Below, one piece after another: positions 1-10,715 of a stretch of 64,000 nucleotides of DNA. The DNA is from Methylobacterium hispanicum (GTDB lineage: Bacteria > Pseudomonadota > Alphaproteobacteria > Rhizobiales > Beijerinckiaceae). The translations under genes were made by a program, and so were the position numbers. The notes beneath the pieces were generated by a model. It saw only the letters and a list, made by a program, of their open reading frames with translations. It was not told where the DNA came from and did no database searches. Numbering within the stretch: the stretch's first letter is position 1; the number at the start of each line of letters is the position of its first letter. The stretch covers positions 96,868 through 160,867 of the forward strand of contig NZ_BPQO01000014.1 of the NCBI RefSeq assembly GCF_022179285.1, given 5' to 3'.

Positions 1-696
1 GCGCGCTTCGGGCACGGCGCCCCGGACGCGCCCGCGCTCGCCGCCTGCATTGCCGCCCGGGACAGCCTCGACCGGCTCTCGCGCGAGCGCGTGCGGGCCG
101 AGTTCCTCAAGCTGCTGGCCGCGCCGGGCGCGCCCCCGATGGTCGCGACCCTGAGCGACACCGGCCTCCTCGCCCGCATCCTCGGCGGCGTGGGCGAGCA
201 GGGCCGTCTCGCTCGGGCCCTTGCGGCGGGGAGGCCCGCCCCCCTCGCGGCCCTGGCCGTGCTGACCCGCGAGGATGCGGAGCGCCTGCGCGAGCGGCTG
301 CGCCTGTCGAGGGCCGAGCATCTCGAACTCGAGCGCTACGCCGACGCGCTGGCCGCGGCCCGCGACCGCCCAGCCCTCGCGGAGCCCGAGATCCGGGCGC
401 TCGTCGCCGAGCACGGGCTGGAGGCGGCCTCGGGCGCGCTCGCGGTTCTGGCGGGCGAGCCGCGGCCCGCCCTACCCCCCGACCTCGACCGGATCCTCGG
501 GGCGCTACGCGCCGGACCGCCGCTCGTCCTACCGGTCGCCGGGGCCGATCTGGTGGCGCGGGGCCTCGCCCCGGGCCGCGGCATCGGCCGGGCGCTCGCC
601 CGCGCCCGCGCCCGCTGGCTCGCGCTGGGCTGCCCGCTCGATCCAGGGGCGCGCGACGCGCTGATCGCCCACGCCCTCGAGGATGCGGTCGGCTAG
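1..696 (+). CDS. cca: CCA-adding tRNA nucleotidyltransferase, C-terminal part (5' end outside window)
   Basis: The frame is open from base 1 to a TAG at 694-696, giving the last 231 residues. The segment 'LDRLSRERVRAEFLKLL' near residue 24 is the helix typical of the neck region of class II CCA-adding enzymes/poly(A) polymerases of alphaproteobacteria. The rest is the all-helical body and tail that contact the tRNA; the catalytic nucleotidyltransferase head lies upstream of the window. The enzyme repairs or adds the 3' CCA of tRNAs in the cytoplasm. It converges with atpC, sharing a perfect hairpin between them. An ATG at 91 is internal and is not taken as the start. Confidence 0.8.
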   Translation, partial: ARFGHGAPDAPALAACIAARDSLDRLSRERVRAEFLKLLAAPGAPPMVATLSDTGLLARILGGVGEQGRLARALAAGRPAPLAALAVLTREDAERLRERLRLSRAEHLELERYADALAAARDRPALAEPEIRALVAEHGLEAASGALAVLAGEPRPALPPDLDRILGALRAGPPLVLPVAGADLVARGLAPGRGIGRALARARARWLALGCPLDPGARDALIAHALEDAVG

Positions 697-708
697 CGGC
701 AACGAGAA

Positions 709-748
709 AGGCCCGCCGCGACGCCCGGGTGGGCGTCGCGGCGGGCCT
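709..748 (-). terminator. Hairpin terminator between cca and atpC
   Basis: Perfect 18-bp inverted repeat (709-726 and 731-748) around the loop GGGT. On the minus strand the stem is followed by TTTCTC, so it fits termination of the atp operon better than of cca, where the downstream side has no T run. It lies 32 bases after the atpC stop. Confidence 0.75.
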
Positions 749-779
749 GCGATCGGAGGCCGCCGTTCGGGGGGACGGA

Positions 780-1181
780 TCAGAGCCGCAGCAGGGTCTT
801 GGTCTCCTGCAGCTGCACGATCTGCGCGTTCAGCTCCTGGCGCTTCTGCTGGTCCTCGGTCGCGTCGTGGGCGAGCTGGGCCGCCTCGATGTCGCGGTCG
901 ATCGATTCCGGCGTCAGCTCCTCGATCGGCGCGGCGCGCTCGGCGAGCACCGTGACGCTGGTCGGGCCGACATCGGCGAAGCCGCCGCGCACGTAGATGC
1001 GCTTGCCGCTGCCCTGGGACTCGGTGACCACGATGACGCCGACCCGCAGGGTGGTCAGCACCGGGGCGTGCCCGGGCAGGACGGTCATCTCGCCCTCCGA
1101 GCCGGGCAGCTGCACCGACTCGACCTCGCCGGAATACAGCGACCGCTCGGGGCCGACGAAATCGAAGTGGAAGGTGGCCAT
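780..1181 (-). CDS. atpC: ATP synthase F1 subunit epsilon
   Basis: This 133-residue protein has the usual length of bacterial epsilon. Residues 1-85 form the beta-sandwich with the family segment 'GSEGEMTVLPGHAPVLTTL', and the last 45 residues form the helical hairpin that inhibits or regulates the rotor. It sits in the central stalk of F1F0 ATP synthase at the inner membrane, joining gamma to the c ring. It is the last gene of atpHAGDC and is separated from atpD by 100 bases that contain a 9-bp hairpin. The ATG is preceded on the minus strand by a GGGAACAG-type ribosome site. Confidence 0.95.
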   Translation of the reverse strand: MATFHFDFVGPERSLYSGEVESVQLPGSEGEMTVLPGHAPVLTTLRVGVIVVTESQGSGKRIYVRGGFADVGPTSVTVLAERAAPIEELTPESIDRDIEAAQLAHDATEDQQKRQELNAQIVQLQETKTLLRL

Positions 1182-1246
1182 CGCCTGAACTGTTCCCGGA
1201 TCCGAGAGGCTTGCCCGGCCCGCGCGCGGGCCGGAGCCGATAGAGC

Positions 1247-1272
1247 GCCCCTCCCCGGAGAGCGGGAGGGGC
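1247..1272 (-). other. Intercistronic hairpin between atpD and atpC
   Basis: Perfect 9-bp stem (1247-1255 with 1264-1272) and an 8-base loop, inside the 100-base gap after the atpD stop. No T run follows on the minus strand, so it is more likely an mRNA-stabilising or processing element than a full terminator. Confidence 0.5.
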
Positions 1273-1281
1273 AGGACGGCC

Positions 1282-2742
<1,461 letters not shown>

Positions 2743-2774
2743 GTGTGCGGACCCTTCGATTCTGTTGCGGACGG

Positions 2775-2793
2775 GAGCGCGCGCGGCGCGCTC
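2775..2793 (-). other. Intercistronic hairpin between atpG and atpD
   Basis: Perfect 8-bp stem (2775-2782 with 2786-2793) with a GCG loop in the 67-base gap downstream of atpG. No T run follows it. Confidence 0.4.
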
Positions 2794-2809
2794 GGGATTG
2801 TCGTGACGA

Positions 2810-3691
2810 TCAGAGCGCCTCGGCGCCCGAGATGATCTCGATGAGTTCCTTGGTGATCATGGCCTGACGCGTGCGGTTGTAGATCAGCGTCTGCTTCTTG
2901 ATCATCTCGCCGGCGTTGCGGGTGGCGGAGTCCATGGCGCTCATGCGCGCGCCCTGCTCGGAGGCGGCGTTCTCCAGGAGTGCGCGGAAGATCTGCACCG
3001 TGAGGTTCTTCGGCAGCAGCGCGTCGAGGATGGACTCCTCGTCGGGCTCGAACTCGAGCGCCGCGTCGGCCCCGGCGCCCTTGGTCTGGGCCTGCGGCAG
3101 CTCGGCCGGGATGATCTTCTGCGCGGTCGGGATCTGCGAGATCACCGAGCGGAACTCGGCGTAGAACAAGGTCGCGACGTCGAACTCGCCCGCCTCGAAG
3201 CGCGAGAGGATGTCGTCGGCGATCTCGGCGGCGAACTCGTAGTCCACCGGCCGGTTGCCGCGGATGTCGCGCGAGGCGATGATCTGCTCGCGGAACTGGC
3301 GGCGCAGGACGTCGAGGCCCTTCTTGCCGACCGTGATGATCTTCACGGTCTTGCCCTCGGCCATCAGCCGGTTGGCGTGGTCGCGGGCGAGGCGCGCGAT
3401 CGAGGAGTTGAAGGCGCCGGCCAGACCCCGGTCGCCGGTGCAGACCACGAGCAGGTGCACCCGGTCCTGGCCGGTGCCCGAGAGCAGGCGCGGGGCGCCG
3501 ACGCCGCCGACGAGGTTGCCCGCGAGGTTGCCGAGCACCGCGGCCATCTTCTCGGCGTAGGGACGGCCGTTCTCGGCGGCCATCTGGGCGCGCCGCAGCT
3601 TGGCGGCGGCGACCATCTGCATGGCCTTGGTGATCTTCTGCGTCGCCTTCACCGAGGTGATGCGGTTCCGCAGGTCCTTCAAACTCGGCAT
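2810..3691 (-). CDS. atpG: ATP synthase F1 subunit gamma
   Basis: This 293-residue central rotor shaft begins 'MPSLKDLRNRITSVKATQKI', the conserved N-terminal coiled-coil helix. It ends with the matching C-terminal helix 'MDSATRNAGEMIKKQTLIYN' plus a short tail that closes the antiparallel coil. Its rotation inside alpha3-beta3 couples proton flow to ATP synthesis. It lies 73 bases downstream of atpA, and the gap carries a strong hairpin. The start is fixed by the family-typical MPSLKDLR. Confidence 0.96.
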   Translation of the reverse strand: MPSLKDLRNRITSVKATQKITKAMQMVAAAKLRRAQMAAENGRPYAEKMAAVLGNLAGNLVGGVGAPRLLSGTGQDRVHLLVVCTGDRGLAGAFNSSIARLARDHANRLMAEGKTVKIITVGKKGLDVLRRQFREQIIASRDIRGNRPVDYEFAAEIADDILSRFEAGEFDVATLFYAEFRSVISQIPTAQKIIPAELPQAQTKGAGADAALEFEPDEESILDALLPKNLTVQIFRALLENAASEQGARMSAMDSATRNAGEMIKKQTLIYNRTRQAMITKELIEIISGAEAL

Positions 3692-3722
3692 CGAAGCGGT
3701 CCGGTGGTCTCAAGGGCCAGAG

Positions 3723-3748
3723 GCGGGGGCGCCCGAGGGTGCCCCCGC
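3723..3748 (-). other. Intercistronic hairpin between atpA and atpG
   Basis: An 8-bp perfect GC stem (3723-3730 with 3741-3748), extendable inward, lies in the 73-base gap after the atpA stop. No T run is visible on the minus strand. Confidence 0.45.
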
Positions 3749-3764
3749 AGTTGATGCCGTGCGC

Positions 3765-5294
<1,530 letters not shown>

Positions 5295-5351
5295 CGTCGG
5301 GCCTCTTGTCTGGATCTGTTCAGTGTCGGTGTCGGATGCGGTGCGCCGGTC

Positions 5352-5924
5352 TTACCGGGCTTCGCGCATCGCGAGGCGGATGCCGTTGAGCTTCGTGCGG
5401 AGCGAGGCGTCGACCATGCGCGAGCCCATCTTCACGACGAGGCCGCCGATCAGGCTGGGATCGACGTGGAGATCGACCGCGACCTCGGCCTTGGCGATGT
5501 CGCGCAAGGAGGCCTTGATCTCCTCCAGCACCGCGTCGGAGGGCTTCTCCGCCACGCGCACCTCGGCGCGGACGATGCCCTTCGATTCCTGCACGAGGGC
5601 GCGGAAGGCGGTGATCATCCCGGGCAGCGCGAACAGGCGGCGGTTCGCGGCGGTGAGCCGGATGAAGTTCGCGGCGAGCCCCGTGACGCCGGCCTTCTCG
5701 ATCACGGCGCCGATGGCGGCGGCCTGCTGCTCGGCGGTGAAGACGGGGCTCTTCACGAGGCGGCGCAGGTCCGCGCTCTCCTTGAGCAGCGCGTCGAACC
5801 GGTCGAGACCGGCGGCGACCTCGTCGAGCTGGCGCTCGTCCCGGGCCAGTTCGAACAGGGCGGAGGCGTAGCGGCCTGCCATGCCCGCGACGAGGGGACC
5901 TGCCTCGGAACCGTTCTGCGCCAC
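5352..5924 (-). CDS. atpH: ATP synthase F1 subunit delta
   Basis: The peripheral-stalk subunit tying the F1 head to subunit b. Family segments 'GMAGRYASALFELA' near the N-terminus and 'IGGLVVKMGSRMVDASLRTKL' near the C-terminus are clear. The frame is open further upstream to 6086, but I choose GTG at 5924: it gives 190 residues, the family length, and has a GAGAG purine tract about 10 bases upstream. It is the first gene of the atp operon. Confidence 0.88.
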   Translation of the reverse strand: MAQNGSEAGPLVAGMAGRYASALFELARDERQLDEVAAGLDRFDALLKESADLRRLVKSPVFTAEQQAAAIGAVIEKAGVTGLAANFIRLTAANRRLFALPGMITAFRALVQESKGIVRAEVRVAEKPSDAVLEEIKASLRDIAKAEVAVDLHVDPSLIGGLVVKMGSRMVDASLRTKLNGIRLAMREAR

Positions 5925-6060
5925 CCGCCGCTCTCTCTTTGCCTTGCCCGCGGTTTCGTCCCTGGATCCGGGCCCGCGACGGGGTTCGGAAGGACGGCCG
6001 CGGGAAATGGGATTGTCCCGGGAAACCGGGGGCATAGAGACCCCTGCCCGGCGCGGCGAC

Positions 6061-6090
6061 CGCCTAGCATGGCAACACGGTGGCACGCAA
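6061..6090 (-). promoter_or_regulatory. atpH: Candidate promoter of the atp operon
   Basis: On the minus strand TTGCGT (6090-6085) is followed after 18 bases by TAGGCG (6066-6061). The same TTGCGT box occurs in front of the tRNA-Cys gene. It would give a 5' leader of about 130 bases before the atpH GTG. This is a pattern match only. Confidence 0.35.
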
Positions 6091-6149
6091 GGCGAGCGAC
6101 GCTCGCGATCGGGTGGCGGCGGCGCGGCGGGTCGGACGGGCGTTCTGCC

Positions 6150-6278
6150 TCAGCGGCGCAGTCCGGCGGCGAGGCGGCTGGCCCAGGTGCGGATCGGGGT
6201 CTCGATCATCTCGGCCACGAGCACGCCCAAGATGACGGCGGCGACCATGCAGAGGAGCTGGGCGGTGAGGGCGTGCAT
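6150..6278 (-). CDS. 42-residue membrane peptide of unknown function
   Basis: A small open frame from ATG 6278 to TGA 6150. Residues 5-25 (QLLCMVAAVILGVLVAEMIE in part) form one hydrophobic segment followed by a basic tail ending in GLRR, the pattern of a single-pass inner-membrane peptide with a cytoplasmic C-terminus. It stands alone between the DsbA-like gene and the atp operon, all on the same strand. I do not recognise a family. The upstream ribosome site is weak (GGACAAACA), so translation is not certain. Confidence 0.45.
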   Translation of the reverse strand: MHALTAQLLCMVAAVILGVLVAEMIETPIRTWASRLAAGLRR

Positions 6279-6378
6279 TGTTTGTCCACAGGTCCGTGCC
6301 GCCCGGCGAATCCGGGTCCGGGCGCGGCCAGGATGGGGACCGATCCTTTCCGGAGGCTGACCTGGCGCGGGACCCGGC

Positions 6379-7065
6379 TCAGCAGGCGAGCCGGTCGCAG
6401 CGCCGGGTGCTGGCGATCATCCGGGCGAGCGAGCGGGCTCCCGGATGACCGAGGATCCCGGCGTTTCCGAGGACGTAGGAGGGCGTGGCGTAGAGCCCGA
6501 GATCGGCGGCCATGCGCATGTGGCTCTTGAGCGCCAGCCGCACCTCGTCGCTGTCGGCGACCGCCTCGATCTCGCTGGCCGGCGCGCCAAGGGTGCCGGC
6601 GAGCGCCAGCGCCGCCGGGCCGTCGATCCGGCCGGGCCGGCCGAGCAGCGTGCGGTAGAAGTCCCAGGCCACCGCCGAGCCGAGGCGGCGCTGGACGGCG
6701 AGCATCACCTTGGCGGCCTGGGCGGATTGCGGCGAGAGGATCGGGTTGTGCACGAGCCCGACCCGCAGGGCCGCGTCGCTGGTGTGGAGCGAGACGACGT
6801 CGGCGGCGGCCTTGCGGCACCAGGGGCAGTTGAAGTCGAAGAACTCGTAGAGCGCGGTCTCGGCCTCGCGCGGCCCCGCGTAGGTGACGCCGCGCAGAGC
6901 CGGGATCTGGCCGGTGATCTCGCCGGGCAGGATCGCGTTGGCGACCGCCTTGCCCTCGTCGTTCTCGACCGCGACGCGCTGGCCGTAGGATTGGGCGAGG
7001 CCGGCGCCGGGCGCGAGGCCCGCGCCGACGAAGGCCGAGAGAAGGTGGCGGCGGGTCGGGCGCAT
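6379..7065 (-). CDS. DsbA-family thiol-disulfide oxidoreductase, exported
   Basis: 228 residues. The N-terminus has twin arginines (PTRRHLLSAFVGAG) and an alanine/glycine-rich segment ending near ALAQ at residue 25, so it is probably exported, possibly by Tat. The redox centre CPWC is at about 80-83 inside 'EFFDFNCPWCRKAAADV', the DsbA/DSBA-like thioredoxin fold. Near the C-terminus 'LYATPSYVLGNAG' supplies the cis-proline loop (TPS). It should oxidise, reduce or isomerise disulfides in periplasmic proteins; the direction cannot be told from sequence. The neighbour at 7150-7776 is another DsbA-fold protein on the same strand. Confidence 0.85.
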   Translation of the reverse strand: MRPTRRHLLSAFVGAGLAPGAGLAQSYGQRVAVENDEGKAVANAILPGEITGQIPALRGVTYAGPREAETALYEFFDFNCPWCRKAAADVVSLHTSDAALRVGLVHNPILSPQSAQAAKVMLAVQRRLGSAVAWDFYRTLLGRPGRIDGPAALALAGTLGAPASEIEAVADSDEVRLALKSHMRMAADLGLYATPSYVLGNAGILGHPGARSLARMIASTRRCDRLAC

Positions 7066-7149
7066 CGGGTCGGGTTCCGTCTCTCGGGGCGCCGGCCTTC
7101 TAGCGGCGCCTGACCGAGATGGACAGGCTTCCCGGCGGAACCGGGGCCG

Positions 7150-7776
7150 TCAGAGCAGGCCGGGCGGGCGCTCCCCGACCGCCCAGGCCAGCGCCTGCTC
7201 CAGCCGGTCGTTGCCCCAGAACAGCTCGCCGTCCTCGGTCAGGAAGCTCGGCGCTCCGTAGATCCCTCGCGAGCGCGCCTCCTCGCCCGCCACCCGCAGC
7301 CGGGTCTTGTTGGCCTCCGCGCTCGCGGCCTTGAGGAGCTGGGTGCCGTCGAGCCCGAGCGAATCCAGGATCGCGATCACGGAAGCGGGCTCGGCGATCG
7401 AGCGTCCTTCCGCGAAGCTCGCGCGGAAGACGGCCTGCGTGAAGGGGATCAGCCAGTCCTCGCCCTGCCCGAGGATCGCCGCGCGGGTGGCCGAGAGGCT
7501 GTTCTGCGGGAAGGGATCGGGGCGCGTCACCGGGGGAAGCCCGTAGCGGGCCGCCTCGCGCGCAAGGTCGCGCCACATGTTGCGGCCCTTGGCCGGGAAC
7601 AGGTTGAAGGGCGAGGTCGTCCACCCTTGGGCGGCGAAGATCGGGCCGAGCAGGAAGGGCCGCCAGCGCACCGCGACGCCCGCCTCGGCCGCCGCAGCCT
7701 CGATGCGCATGGCGGCGAGGTAGGAGTAGGTCGAGGCGAACTCGTACCAGAACTCGATCGTCGGCTGGCGGGCCAT
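7150..7776 (-). CDS. 2-hydroxychromene-2-carboxylate isomerase / kappa-class GST family protein
   Basis: 208 residues of the DsbA-like kappa GST fold. It starts 'IEFWYEFASTYSYLAAMRIE', the family's glutathione-binding N-terminal strand with the active-site serine/threonine region. 'GWTTSPFNLFPAKGRNMWRD' and the cis-proline segment 'GIYGAPSFL' follow. The family isomerises 2-hydroxychromene-2-carboxylate in naphthalene breakdown, but many members are uncharacterised glutathione-dependent enzymes, and no aromatic pathway genes lie near. The start ATG 7776 is chosen because the frame upstream is low-complexity and the family begins here. Confidence 0.85.
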   Translation of the reverse strand: MARQPTIEFWYEFASTYSYLAAMRIEAAAAEAGVAVRWRPFLLGPIFAAQGWTTSPFNLFPAKGRNMWRDLAREAARYGLPPVTRPDPFPQNSLSATRAAILGQGEDWLIPFTQAVFRASFAEGRSIAEPASVIAILDSLGLDGTQLLKAASAEANKTRLRVAGEEARSRGIYGAPSFLTEDGELFWGNDRLEQALAWAVGERPPGLL

Positions 7777-7975
7777 GGGGAACGCGTCTCCGTACGGAGG
7801 AACCGGGAAATGCAAGCGCCGAGCCGTCGCGCGGGGGCGGCGGCGCGGCACCCGAACCTTGAGATGGGGCGGCAGCGCTGCAGGTCGAACGCCCCGGCCG
7901 GCACGCCGGTTGCAGCCCGAGGGTCCGCGCGATAAGCCGCCCGCGACCCCTGCCCTCCCGCTCCGGAACCCCCCG

Positions 7976-9214
7976 ATGTCCGCTCCCGACCAGAAGCCCG
8001 TGAAGAAGGTCGTGCTGGCCTATTCCGGCGGCCTCGACACCTCGATCATCCTGAAATGGCTGCAGACCACCTACGGCTGCGAGGTGGTGACGTTCACGGC
8101 CGACCTCGGCCAGGGCGAGGAGCTGGAGCCGGCCCGCCGGAAGGCGGAGCTGCTCGGCATCCGGCCGGAGAACATCTACATCGAGGACCTGCGCGAGGAG
8201 TTCGTGCGGGACTACGTCTTCCCGATGTTCCGCGCCAACGCCGTCTACGAGGGCGTCTACCTGCTCGGCACCTCGATCGCCCGGCCGCTCATCGCCAAGA
8301 AGCAGATCGAGATCGCCGAGAAGGTCGGGGCGGACGCGGTCTGCCACGGCGCCACCGGCAAGGGCAACGATCAGGTCCGGTTCGAGCTCGGCTACTACGC
8401 GCTCAAGCCCGACGTCACCGTGATCGCCCCCTGGCGCGAGTGGGACCTGCGCTCGCGCGAGCAGCTGATCGCGTTTGCCGAGCAGCACCAGATCCCGATC
8501 GCCAAGGACAAGCGCGGCGAGAGCCCGTTCTCGGTCGATGCCAACCTTCTGCACGCCTCCTCGGAGGGCAAGGTGCTGGAGGATCCGGCCGTCGAGGTGC
8601 CGGACTACGTCTACTCGCGCACCCTCTCGCCGGAGGAGGCGCCGGACCAGCCGACCGTGATCACCATCGGCTTCGAGCGGGGCGACGCGGTCTCGATCGA
8701 CGGGGAGAAACTCTCGCCGGCCTCGCTGCTCGCCAAGCTGAACGAACTCGGCCGGGCCAACGGCATCGGCCGCCTCGACCTCGTCGAGAACCGCTTCGTC
8801 GGCATGAAGAGCCGCGGCATGTACGAGACGCCCGGCGGCACCATCCTGCTGCCGGCCCACCGCGCCATCGAGTCGATCACCCTCGACCGCGGCGCGGCGC
8901 ACCTGAAGGACCAGCTGATGCCGCAATACGCGGAGCTGATCTACAACGGCTTCTGGTTCAGCCCCGAGCGCGAGATGCTCCAGGCGCTCATCGACAGGAG
9001 TCAGGAGAAGGTGACCGGCAGCGTGCGGCTGAAGCTCTACAAGGGTGGCGTCCACGTGATCGGCCGGGAGAGCCCGAACTCGCTCTACGACCAGGACCTC
9101 GTCACCTTCGAGGAGGGTGCGGTCGCCTACGATCACCGGGATGCCGCGGGCTTCATCAAGCTCAACGCGCTTCGGCTGCGCACGCTCGCCCAGCGCAAGA
9201 AGCGCGAGGGCTGA
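7976..9214 (+). CDS. argG: Argininosuccinate synthase
   Basis: Joins citrulline and aspartate using ATP to form argininosuccinate, the penultimate step of arginine synthesis, in the cytoplasm. 412 residues, the normal type I length. The N-type ATP pyrophosphatase P-loop AYSGGLDTS is at 15-23. 'GATGKGNDQVRFELGYYAL' (citrulline/ATP site) and 'SPFSVDANLLHASSEGKVLED' (aspartate/citrulline site) are intact. ATG 7976 is taken because the protein family begins a few residues before the P-loop strand. It is apparently monocistronic, and convergent with 9257-9829 across a hairpin. Confidence 0.97.
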   Translation: MSAPDQKPVKKVVLAYSGGLDTSIILKWLQTTYGCEVVTFTADLGQGEELEPARRKAELLGIRPENIYIEDLREEFVRDYVFPMFRANAVYEGVYLLGTSIARPLIAKKQIEIAEKVGADAVCHGATGKGNDQVRFELGYYALKPDVTVIAPWREWDLRSREQLIAFAEQHQIPIAKDKRGESPFSVDANLLHASSEGKVLEDPAVEVPDYVYSRTLSPEEAPDQPTVITIGFERGDAVSIDGEKLSPASLLAKLNELGRANGIGRLDLVENRFVGMKSRGMYETPGGTILLPAHRAIESITLDRGAAHLKDQLMPQYAELIYNGFWFSPEREMLQALIDRSQEKVTGSVRLKLYKGGVHVIGRESPNSLYDQDLVTFEEGAVAYDHRDAAGFIKLNALRLRTLAQRKKREG

Positions 9215-9221
9215 GCTGATC

Positions 9222-9247
9222 CACCCTCCCCTGCAGAGGGGGAGGGA
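9222..9247. terminator. Palindromic hairpin between convergent genes
   Basis: CCCTCCC CTGCAGAG GGGGAGGG forms a compact GC stem just after argG and before the stop of the convergent gene. The same CCTCCCC/GGGGAGG motif recurs at 16615-16790, 28514-28541 and 55569-55598, so it is both a likely terminator and a member of a dispersed repeat family. Confidence 0.5.
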
Positions 9248-9256
9248 GATCGCGCG

Positions 9257-9829
9257 CTACGCGTAATCCCCCGGCGCGATGTCGGCGTAGCGCAGGAAGA
9301 TCTGCAGGGCCGGCTGCATCGCGTGGTGCAGGCGACCCGCATCCTCCGTCGATCCACCCACGATCCGCGCCATCGAGCCGGCGAGATCCGCGTCCCCGTA
9401 GGGCGCGGCCGGATCGACGAACGGCACCGCCCGGCCCTCGTCCCACAGCACGGCCAGATGCCGGACCAGCGCGAGATGCGCCCCGTCCACGTCGAACGTG
9501 ATCTGCTCCGGCGACGCACCGCCCGCATCGCGGAAGACGTCGCCGGTGCGGGCCGGATCGAGCTTCACCAGCGGGTTGTGGTAGGTGAAGCGCCCCGGCT
9601 TGAGCGTGGCGTGCCGCACGAAGGCCGCGAGCGCCGCGCCGACCGCGCGGTGCTCCTCCTCCGCGCCCTCGTCGTCGCCCGTGACGTTGGCGATGTCGCC
9701 GTCGCGGTCGGTGCTGCCGTAAGGGGCGTCCGGGTGGATCATCGGCGCGCCGTGTCCTTGCGGGTTCCAGGCCACCACGAGGCGGCGGATCAGGGCGATC
9801 CGCTCCAGGGTGATCTCGGTCTCGGGCAT
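9257..9829 (-). CDS. Unknown protein with an internal duplication
   Basis: 190 residues from ATG 9829 with an AAGGAGAG-like ribosome site. No family is recognised. The protein is two copies of one motif: residues near 10-80 contain 'HPDAPYGSTDRDGDIANVTG' and residues near 115-185 contain 'VDPAAPYGDADLAGSMARIVG'. Each is preceded by a similar helix (RLVVAWN / RHLAVLWD) and followed by similar segments (FVRHATLKPGRFTY / FLRYADIAPGDYA). No signal peptide or membrane segment is seen, so it is probably cytoplasmic. A shared ancestor by tandem duplication is inferred. Confidence 0.7.
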   Translation of the reverse strand: MPETEITLERIALIRRLVVAWNPQGHGAPMIHPDAPYGSTDRDGDIANVTGDDEGAEEEHRAVGAALAAFVRHATLKPGRFTYHNPLVKLDPARTGDVFRDAGGASPEQITFDVDGAHLALVRHLAVLWDEGRAVPFVDPAAPYGDADLAGSMARIVGGSTEDAGRLHHAMQPALQIFLRYADIAPGDYA

Positions 9830-9911
9830 CGGGCTCTCCTTGCGTCGGGCCTCCATAGCCGATTTCCCGGCGCTGTCCTGCCCCCGCCGGACCCTCACGC
9901 CCGCGACGGCG

Positions 9912-10709
9912 TCAGCCCCGCAGGCAGCCCATCAATCCCTCGACCTGCCCCGTCCGGGCCTGGATCCGGCCCGCGATCGCCCGCACGGTGCGCGAGGGCT
10001 TGCCGGCGCTGCGCAGGATCGGGTTCGGCAGGGCGGCGGCCATCAGCGCCGCCTCCTGGCGGGTCAGGGCCCGCGCGTCCTTGCCGAACCAGTGCCGCGC
10101 CGCCGCCTGCGCGCCGTAGATCCCGTCGCCCCACTCCGCGACGTTCAGGTAGACCTCCATCATGCGCCGCTTGCCCCAGAGCGCGTCGAAGGCCGCCGCC
10201 AGCGGGATCTCCAGCGCCTTGCGGACGTAGGAGCGGCCGGGCCAGAGGAAGACGTTCTTCACCGTCTGCATCGCGATGGTGGAGGCGCCGCGGCTCGGAC
10301 CCTCCTCGTCCTCCACCACGTCCCGGAGGGCCCCGAGATCGACGCCGTGATGCAGGCAGAAGCGCTGGTCCTCCGACGTCATCACCGCCTGGACGAGGTT
10401 CGGGGAGATTCCCGAGAGCGGCACGGCCTCGCGAGCCACCGGTTGCAGCGTCAGCCAACGGCCAAGCATCAGGGTTGAGGGCGGCGTCACCGCGCTATAG
10501 ACGAGCCCCAGCGCGAGCACGAGGACGAGCCCGATGGCCGGGACGAGCAGGACGAGCCCGACGAGCCGGCGCAGGCCGCCCGGACCCGTCCGGCGCGTCG
10601 CCGCCCGTCGCCTCAACGGCCGCTCCTGCGCAGTCGCCGCCGGCCGGCGGGGCTCGACTCCGTTCTCCTCCGCCCGCACAGCGACGCGACTCACCCTCCC
10701 CAAGGCCAC
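9912..10709 (-). CDS. mtgA: Monofunctional biosynthetic peptidoglycan transglycosylase
   Basis: A GT51-family enzyme that polymerises lipid II into glycan strands at the periplasmic face of the inner membrane. 265 residues: basic cytoplasmic N-terminus, one membrane helix at about 47-70 (VGLVLLVPAIGLVLVLALGL), then the GT51 domain. The first catalytic glutamate lies in TSEDQRF, followed by GASTIAMQTVKNVFLW, RKALEIPLAA and the second motif VYLNVAEWGDGIYG. No transpeptidase domain is present. The GTG start at 10709 has GGAGGT nine bases upstream and abuts the divergent prenyl synthase gene. Confidence 0.93.
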   Translation of the reverse strand: MALGRVSRVAVRAEENGVEPRRPAATAQERPLRRRAATRRTGPGGLRRLVGLVLLVPAIGLVLVLALGLVYSAVTPPSTLMLGRWLTLQPVAREAVPLSGISPNLVQAVMTSEDQRFCLHHGVDLGALRDVVEDEEGPSRGASTIAMQTVKNVFLWPGRSYVRKALEIPLAAAFDALWGKRRMMEVYLNVAEWGDGIYGAQAAARHWFGKDARALTRQEAALMAAALPNPILRSAGKPSRTVRAIAGRIQARTGQVEGLMGCLRG

Positions 10710-10715
10710 GTGACC

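Noticed and set aside
6285..6294. TTGTCCACA resembling a DnaA box
   Set aside because: One mismatch to TTATCCACA, isolated, and not in an origin-like AT-rich context.
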